NCBI GenBank assembly: GCA_030045175.1
Contig: JASIBM010000485.1
Coordinates: 1 to 6,347 of the forward strand
Reading direction: 5' to 3'
DNA length: 6,347 nucleotides
Source: Streptosporangiaceae bacterium
GTDB taxonomy: Bacteria; Actinomycetota; Actinomycetes; Streptosporangiales; Streptosporangiaceae
Below the pieces are notes generated by a model. That model was given only the letters and a program-made list of their open reading frames with translations, was not told the origin of the DNA and made no database searches. The position numbers and the translations under genes are program-made. Below are positions 1 to 6,200 of this stretch, in pieces; position 1 is the first letter of the stretch, and the number at the start of each line of letters is the position of its first letter.

Positions 1-131
1 GGGCCGGCCCCGGCCGGCCGTGGCCGGATCTCGTCGTGCCCGCCGCCGCCCGCAGCTCCGCCTACCCAGGCGGGGGGCTGCGGGGCGTCCCCCCGAGCAA
101 GCACCGTCGGCTCTCCCGCGCTGTCCCGGTC
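1..131 (-). other. Gly/Pro-rich linker of second protein, no domain visible
   Basis: Residues 54-96 of the second protein are rich in Gly, Pro, Ala and Arg and show no catalytic motif. Near the left edge the DNA carries repeated GGCCGG blocks (two GGCCGGCC palindromes at 2-9 and 12-19) that encode Arg/Pro/Ala/Gly. The linker leads to a domain outside the window. Confidence 0.7.
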
Positions 132-290
132 GGCAAGGATGGCGAGGATCTCGCGCTTGTTCCTGGCCAGCTCGTCGCGCAGCTCCACGGTGACGAACCC
201 GCGCGGTGCCTTCAGCCGCAGCGTGTCGCCGTCGGCGACCACGCCGATCGCGTGCCGGTCGAGGAGGTCGATCAGGTCGCGGGCGTTCAT
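1..290 (-). CDS. Next assembly-line subunit (NRPS or PKS), 3' partial, starts with TubC-type docking domain
   Basis: The ATG at 290-288 opens a frame that runs without a stop to the left edge (96 complete codons plus two bases). Residues 1-53 match the TubC N-terminal docking domain family: a first helix (RDLIDLLDRHAI), a beta-hairpin around ADGDTLRLKAP, then a PRG turn and a helix ending in NKREILAIL. Such domains sit at the N-terminus of NRPS or hybrid NRPS/PKS subunits and bind the C-terminus of the preceding subunit. After residue 55 the chain is Gly/Pro/Ala-rich, as expected for a flexible linker. The first catalytic domain lies outside the window, so it could be a C, Cy or KS domain. 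The start is supported by the four-base ATGA overlap with the upstream NRPS gene and by the domain beginning right at the Met. It most likely accepts the thiazolyl thioester from the upstream protein. Confidence 0.88.
   Translation of the reverse strand, partial: MNARDLIDLLDRHAIGVVADGDTLRLKAPRGFVTVELRDELARNKREILAILADRDSAGEPTVLARGDAPQPPAWVGGAAGGGGHDEIRPRPAGAG
132..290 (-). other. TubC-type N-terminal docking domain
   Basis: Residues 1-53 of the second protein form an alpha-beta-beta-alpha-alpha-like docking module. The hairpin region VVADGDTLRLKAPRG (17-31) has basic residues Arg25, Lys27 and Arg30, suited to an acidic partner tail. The helix RDELARNKREILAIL (38-52) is typical of the family. 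Its role is to hold the two assembly-line proteins in the correct order. Confidence 0.88.
287..290 (-). promoter_or_regulatory. ATGA stop/start overlap (translational coupling)
   Basis: On the minus strand the TGA of the upstream NRPS (289-287) overlaps the ATG of the next gene (290-288). This four-base overlap is typical of coupled translation, which would help keep the two subunits in equal amounts. No promoter or terminator lies between them. Confidence 0.9.
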
Positions 291-3200
291 ATCTCGACGT
301 CTTCCATCTCGACGGCCCGCACCCCTGGCGCGGTGCCCACCGCCAGGGGTGGCTCGGGCGACCGGACCCCGCCGACCATTGAGTAGACCAGCCGGTGGGT
401 CGGGCCGAGGTCGCACAGCGATGCCACGGCAGCGAGGTCAACCGAGCCGATGCCGCACAGGCCCAGGCCGTGCTCGACGGCGACCATGGTGAGCAGCTGC
501 GCCATCGCGCCCGCTTCAAGCTGGCAGAATCCGGTGCTGGCCGGGCCGTACAGCGGCTCGATCGCCGCCATCTCCGCGACGAGGAACAACGCGAACGCGG
601 CTGCCTCGAAGACCGGCCTGTTGACGAAGTAGTCAAAGGCGTCAGGATCGAGTACCTGGTCCCGGCCAATCCAGACCAGGCGGTGCAGCTCAGGGTCGTA
701 GTAGTGCGCACCTCCCGGCACGCCGGCCACCCGGCCTGGCTTGATGTACAGGTACGCCTGCACCGGGTACGCGCCGCCCGCCGACCCGTACAGGTACTTC
801 TGCGTGCCACCGACCTCGCGCGCAGCCAGGCTGGCGAGCAGGGCGCCGAGGTCGCGGGCATCGACGGGAACCTGGGCGAAGTGCCTGACGGTGCGGTAGT
901 CGGCGTAGCGGCGGGCAGCGGCTGGCCCGTCCGGGGCCGACAGCGCGACGGCCGCGGCGCCGGGGCCGAAGGCCCTGCGCCCGACGCCGCGCGCCTTGAA
1001 CTCGGCGCGCGCCGCCGGGTCGTCCAGTTCCTCGCCCGCGCCACCGGCCAGGCTTGCCTGGGTAGCCGGAGCGGGCTCGGCCAGCTCAGGCTGCCCCGGC
1101 GCGAGCCTGGCTGCAGCGGGACCCGGCAGAGCCTGCCCGGCCGGCACCTGGGCTGCCTGGAGGTCGCCGAGGTGGGCGCTGTACATGCGCAGCAGTTCGG
1201 CCACGGTGGGCTTGCGCATCAGCTGGGCCAGCCTCGGCCGGAAGCCGAGCTCGGCGTTCAGTGCATTGGCGATGCGGACGATGTCGATGGAGGTGGCACC
1301 CAGGCGCAGCAGGTTGGCGTCCGGGGCGATGCGCGCCGAGCCCAGGACCCGGCTCACCGCCGCGACCAGGCGCTCCTCGTCTGGCCCCGCAAGCTCGGGA
1401 GCTGGCGCCGACGGCCAGGGCGAGCTGGCGGGCTCGGGCAGCGCGGCGCGGTCGACCTTGCCGTTCGCCGACAGCGGCAGCGCGTCAAGCACGGTGTATG
1501 AGGCCGGCACCATATACGAGGGCAGCGTGGCCGACAGGTGCGCAGCCAGCTCGTCCTCGCCGGCTCCCGCTCCGACCGGGACGACGTAGGCGGCCAGCCG
1601 CTTGCTGCCCTCCGCCGTGCCGAACAGCCGCACGACGGCGGCCCGCACCGTCGGGTGGCGCTCGAGCGCTGCCTCGATCTCGCCCAGCTCCACACGGTAC
1701 CCGTGGATCTTGACCTGGCCGTCCTCGCGGCCGAGGAACTCGATGGTCCCGTCGGGCAGCCAGCGGCCGAGGTCGCCGGTCCGGTACAGGCGCTCGCCGG
1801 TGACCGGGTGCGTGACGAAGCGGGCGGCAGTCGTCGCCTCGTCCCGCCAGTAGCCCTGGGCCAGCCCGGCGCCACCGATCCAGAGCTGGCCGGTCACCCA
1901 GGTCGGGCGGGGTCGCATGGCGTCGTCGAGCACGTGGAAGGACTGGCCCCGCAGGGGCGTGCCGTACGGGATGCTGCGCCAGGTCGGATCGACCTCGCCG
2001 ATGGGATAGTGAATCGACCAGATCGACGCCTCGGTCGCCCCGCCCAGGCTGTGCAGCTCCAGCTCTGGCAGCAGGCGGCGGACCTGACCGGGCAACGCGA
2101 CAGGAATCCAGTCGCCGGAGAGCATGGCCACGCGCAGCGACTCCGGCAGCCGGTGCCCGCCCTGGGCGGCTGCGGGCGTCCCGCTCGCCTCCGGGCGCTC
2201 CGCGCCCTCTGGCTCGCAGTATTCGACGAGCATGGCCAGCAGCGCAGGGACGGAGTTCCATACGCTGATCCGGTGCGCCACCGCGAGGTCGAGCCAGTGC
2301 GCAGGGTCGCGGGCCAGGGCAGGGTCGAGCGTGACCACCGCAGCGCCGGCCGCCAGGGTGCCGAAGATGTCGAAGACGGACAGGTCGAAGCTGAGCGAGG
2401 AGAGGGCGAGTACGCGGTCGGCCGAGCCGATCGCCATGCGCTCAATGATGTCGAGGATGGTGCTGGCGGCGCCCTGGTGGTCGATCATCACCCCCTTGGG
2501 GGAGCCGGTGGAGCCGGAGGTGTAGATCACGTAGGCGAGGTCGGCAGCGGCGCGGCCTACGGGCCTCGGCTCGGGCCAGTCGGCCCAGCCGTCCTCTCGC
2601 ACCACCACGGCCCGCACGTGCTCGGGCAGCAGGACCGAGCCGAGCTGGCCCGGCTGGACGAGCGCGACCTTAGCCCCGGTCCGGTCCAGCACGTGCGCGA
2701 TCCGGGTGGCCGGCCAGGCCGGGTCAAGCGGCACGTAGGCGCCGCCGGCGTACAGCACGGCCAAGGTGGCCACGACCTGCTCCCAGCCCCGGTCGGCCAG
2801 CACCGCGACCAGGTCACCCGCTATCAGCCCGCCGTCTTGGAGGTGGCCGGCCAGGCGGCGTGCCTCGCGGCGCAGCTGGCCGTGGCTGATGTTCCGGCCC
2901 GGGGAGATCACGGCCGGAGCATCCGGCGCCAGCACCGCCTGGCGGTCGAAGAGCTCGTGCAGCATGAGCGTGCCAGGTGGCCCGGCAGCAACGTGCCCCC
3001 CGCCGCCGGCGAGCGGGGCCGTGGCCGGCGCGCCAGGCGCCGGAAGCAGGTCGCTGGCGGCCTTTTCCCAGGCGGCCGGGTCGGCCAGCCGGTCAAGCAG
3101 CTCACCGTAGTCGGCGAACATCAGCGCGACCATCCCGGCGGGGAACAGCTCGTCCAGGCTGTCCCAGTTGTAGTAGAGCCGCCCGGCCGTCTCGAGCACC

Positions 3201-6200
3201 GTGTGGTCGATCCATACCTGCGGCGTCTGCGTGATGCCGTGCGCGGGCTGGCCGCCGAGGACCGCGGCCAGCCCGCCGTGCTCGGCGCCAGGCGCCAGCT
3301 CGCTGAGCGTGCTGTTGAACACGATCGGCATCGCCGCGTGCGCCGCCCCTCGGGCGCTGGCCAGCTCGCGGTTGACCCGCACCCCGCTGACGGCGGCGTG
3401 GTCGATGTCGCGCCACAGCCGCTCCTGCACGTCGCGGGCGCGCACGGCGAACGGCAAGCTGCCGGACATGTCGGTCTCGACCAGGATCAGCGAGGTGAAG
3501 TCGCCGATCACGGCGTTGATGTCCGGGTGCAGCGGCAGCCGGTTGAACAGCGGCAGGCTCAGCGTGAACCTGGGCGACTTGCTCCACCGGCCGAGCACCT
3601 CGGTGAAGGCGGTCAGCAGCGCAGCGGACGGGGTCACGCCGCGCGCGGTCGATGCGGTCTTGAGCGCACTCCACTGCTCGGCAGGCAAGGACCTGTCATA
3701 GCGAGTGAAGCGCGGTCGTCGCACCGTCTCGGGAGCCGTGGCGAGCGGCAGGCTCGGGGCCGGCGCAAGGTCGGCCACCCGCTCGCGCCAGTAGCGCAGC
3801 GCCCGCTCGTACCTGGCGCCATCGCGCAGGGCGCGCTCGGCCAGCACGTAGTCGCGGAAGGTGACCGCGGGCGGTGGCAGCGCCGCGTCCGGGTCGGCGT
3901 AGAGCACGGCGAGCTCATGTTCAAGTAGCTGGCTGCTCGCCACGTCAACGATCAGGGCGTCCAGGCTGAGGTGCAGCCTGACCTCGCCGTCGAGCCGCGT
4001 GAGCGCGAACTCGAAGAGCGGCCAGCGCCCGGCGTCGAAGACCTGATGCGATATGCGCTCGCGGATCTCCGCGAGCTGGGCCTGGGCGCTGTCGTGGTCC
4101 AGGCCGCGCAGGTCTTGCGCGGGCATCTGGTACTTGGGCACGGCCGGGAGGACGCGCTGGGTGCCGTCGGCGTCGAAGACGGCGCGTAGCATGTCGTGCC
4201 GCGCGACGACGGCGTCCACCGCGCGGGCGAAGCGCTCGGCGTCCAGCTCGGCCAGGCGCAGCTCGCTGTACCCGTGCGCGCCGACCCCGCCTAGTTCGAT
4301 CGAATCTTCCCTGCCGACCCAGTACGCCTCCTGCATGTCGGTGAGCGGGAACGGCTCGTACCGGCTGGCCGGATCGCTGGCCAGCGGCGGGAGGACATAG
4401 GCAGCGTCGTCGTCGCCCCCGTGCTTGCCGGCCTGGCCGCTGGCGAGCCGGGCGGCGAGGTTGGCGAGCACCGGGGCGAGGAAGAGGTCGCGCAGCGACA
4501 GGCGGGCGGACATGCGCTGGTTGATCGCGTGCACGAGCCGGGTGGCAAGCAGCGAGTGACCGCCGAGCGCGAAGAAGTCATCGTCGATGCCGACTCGCTC
4601 GCGGCGCAGGATCTCCGCCCAGATGGCGGCCATCGCCGCCTCCTGCGTGGTGCGCGGCGGCCGGAACGGCCGTTCGGTGCTGGCCTGGTCTGGGCTGGCC
4701 TGGTCTGGTGCGGGCAGCGCCCGCCTGTCGACCTTTCCGTTGGGGGTGAGCGGCAGCGCCGGGAGCCGCACCCACTGGGTGGGCACCAGGTGGCCGGGCA
4801 GCGCCAGGCTCGCGCGCTCGCGCGCCTGCTCGATGCTGGCCTCGCCGGCCAGGTAGGCGATGAGGTGCCGGTCGGCGGGCGTGTCGCCGCCGACCAGGAC
4901 GGCCACCTCGCGCACGCCATCGACCTGCCGCAGGACGGCCTCCACCTCGCCTGGCTCAACCCGGAAGCCGCGGATCTTCACCTGGCTGTCAGCGCGGCCG
5001 AGGTAGTCGATCGTCCCGTCCGGCCGGAAGCTGGCCAGGTCGCCAGTGCGGTACATGCGAGCGCCAGGCCCGGCGAAGGGGTCGGGCACGAACCGGTCTG
5101 AGGTCAGCGCCGGCCGGCTGAGGTAGCCCCGTGCCAGGCATTCCCCGCCGATGTGCACCTCGCCTATCACCCCGGCGGGCACCAGCGCAAGCTCGCCGTC
5201 GAGCAGGTATATCCGCGCCCCGGTGACTGGCCGGCCGATCGGCGGGAGCGCGGGCCAGGCGGCGGCGCCGGCGACCGGGAGCGCGTGGCTCGTGGCCGCG
5301 TGCGTCTCGGTGGGGCCGTAGTGGTTGTACAGCCACGCACCGCCCAGGGTGGTGACGAGCGCGCGGATGTCGTCGGTGATCGCCAGCGCCTCGCCCGCGG
5401 TGACGATCTCGCAACCCTGGCCCGGCAGCGGCGAGGCCAGCGCATCGGTGCCCAGCGAAGCTGCCTGGGCCAGCACGGCGACCGGCAGGAACGCGCGCTG
5501 CACGTCCTGGCCGGCCAGGAAGCCGGGCAGCTCGGAAAGCTCGGCGCGGCGCTCGGACGCCATCAGCACCAAGGTGGCCCCGGAGCACAGGGTGCTCCAG
5601 ATCTCCTGGAAAGAGACGTCGAAGCTAGTCGATGCGAACTGGAGCACCCGGCGCGGCGGCGGGCTCTGCGGCGCGGCGTCGTGCAGCATCCAGTCGATCA
5701 GGTTGTCCGCGCACCGCCAGGTCTGGGCGACGCCCTTCGGCTGGCCGGTGGAGCCCGAGGTGTAGATCACGTAGGCCAGGTGCTCGGGGTGACGGGCCAC
5801 CGGCGGGAAGGCGCCGGGCGCATCCGCCCAGGCCGCCTCGTCGGCGTCCAGGCAGAGCACCGGCGTGCCGTGGCCGCCGGGCAGGCTGGCGAGCAGGTCG
5901 GCCTGCGTCATCAGCAGCGCCGGGGCGGCGTCGGCGAGCATGACGGCCAGCCGCTCCGCCGGGTAGGCCGGGTCGAGCGGCACGTAGGCGCCACCTGCCT
6001 TGAGTATGGCGACCAGGCCGACGATCATCTCCGGTGACCGCCGCAGGCAGATCGCGACCCGGCTGTCCGGGCCGATGCGCAAGGCCCGCAGATGGTGCGC
6101 GAGCCTGGCGGCGCGCTCGCCAAGCTCGCGGTAGGTCATGCACTGGCGCTCGAACGAGACTGCGACCGCGTCAGGCGCGCGTGCCACGGCGGCGTCGAAC

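Noticed and set aside
1..27. GGCCGG-rich inverted repeats that could look like a terminator hairpin
   Set aside because: They lie inside the open coding frame of the second gene, lack a T tract, and simply encode an Arg/Pro/Ala/Gly linker.
1015..1177. Possible extra small domain between T2 and Ox
   Set aside because: The stretch is low-complexity Ala/Pro/Gly/Glu with no motif and is better read as a tether.
395..1501. Plus-strand open frame of 368 codons opposite Ox and T2
   Set aside because: It is complementary to well-conserved coding sequence and shows no family resemblance; a GC-rich shadow frame.
2506..2540. Near-identical 35-base stretch shared with 5746-5780
   Set aside because: It encodes the A3 core (AYVIYTSGSTG) of both adenylation domains; the similarity is explained by paralogous domains with constrained sequence and codon bias, not by a mobile or regulatory repeat.
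1538..3928. Long plus-strand open frame of 796 codons opposite the NRPS
   Set aside because: It lies antisense to intact Cy and A2 domains, its translation has no recognisable motif and is Arg/Gly/Val/Ala-rich, as expected from a high-GC complementary shadow.
6185..6187. GTG as translation start of the large NRPS
   Set aside because: The same frame continues without a stop to the right edge and encodes a typical C-to-A linker (LTDEQERRELLEWG, GLGDLFDAAVARAPDAVAV), so the protein starts outside the window.
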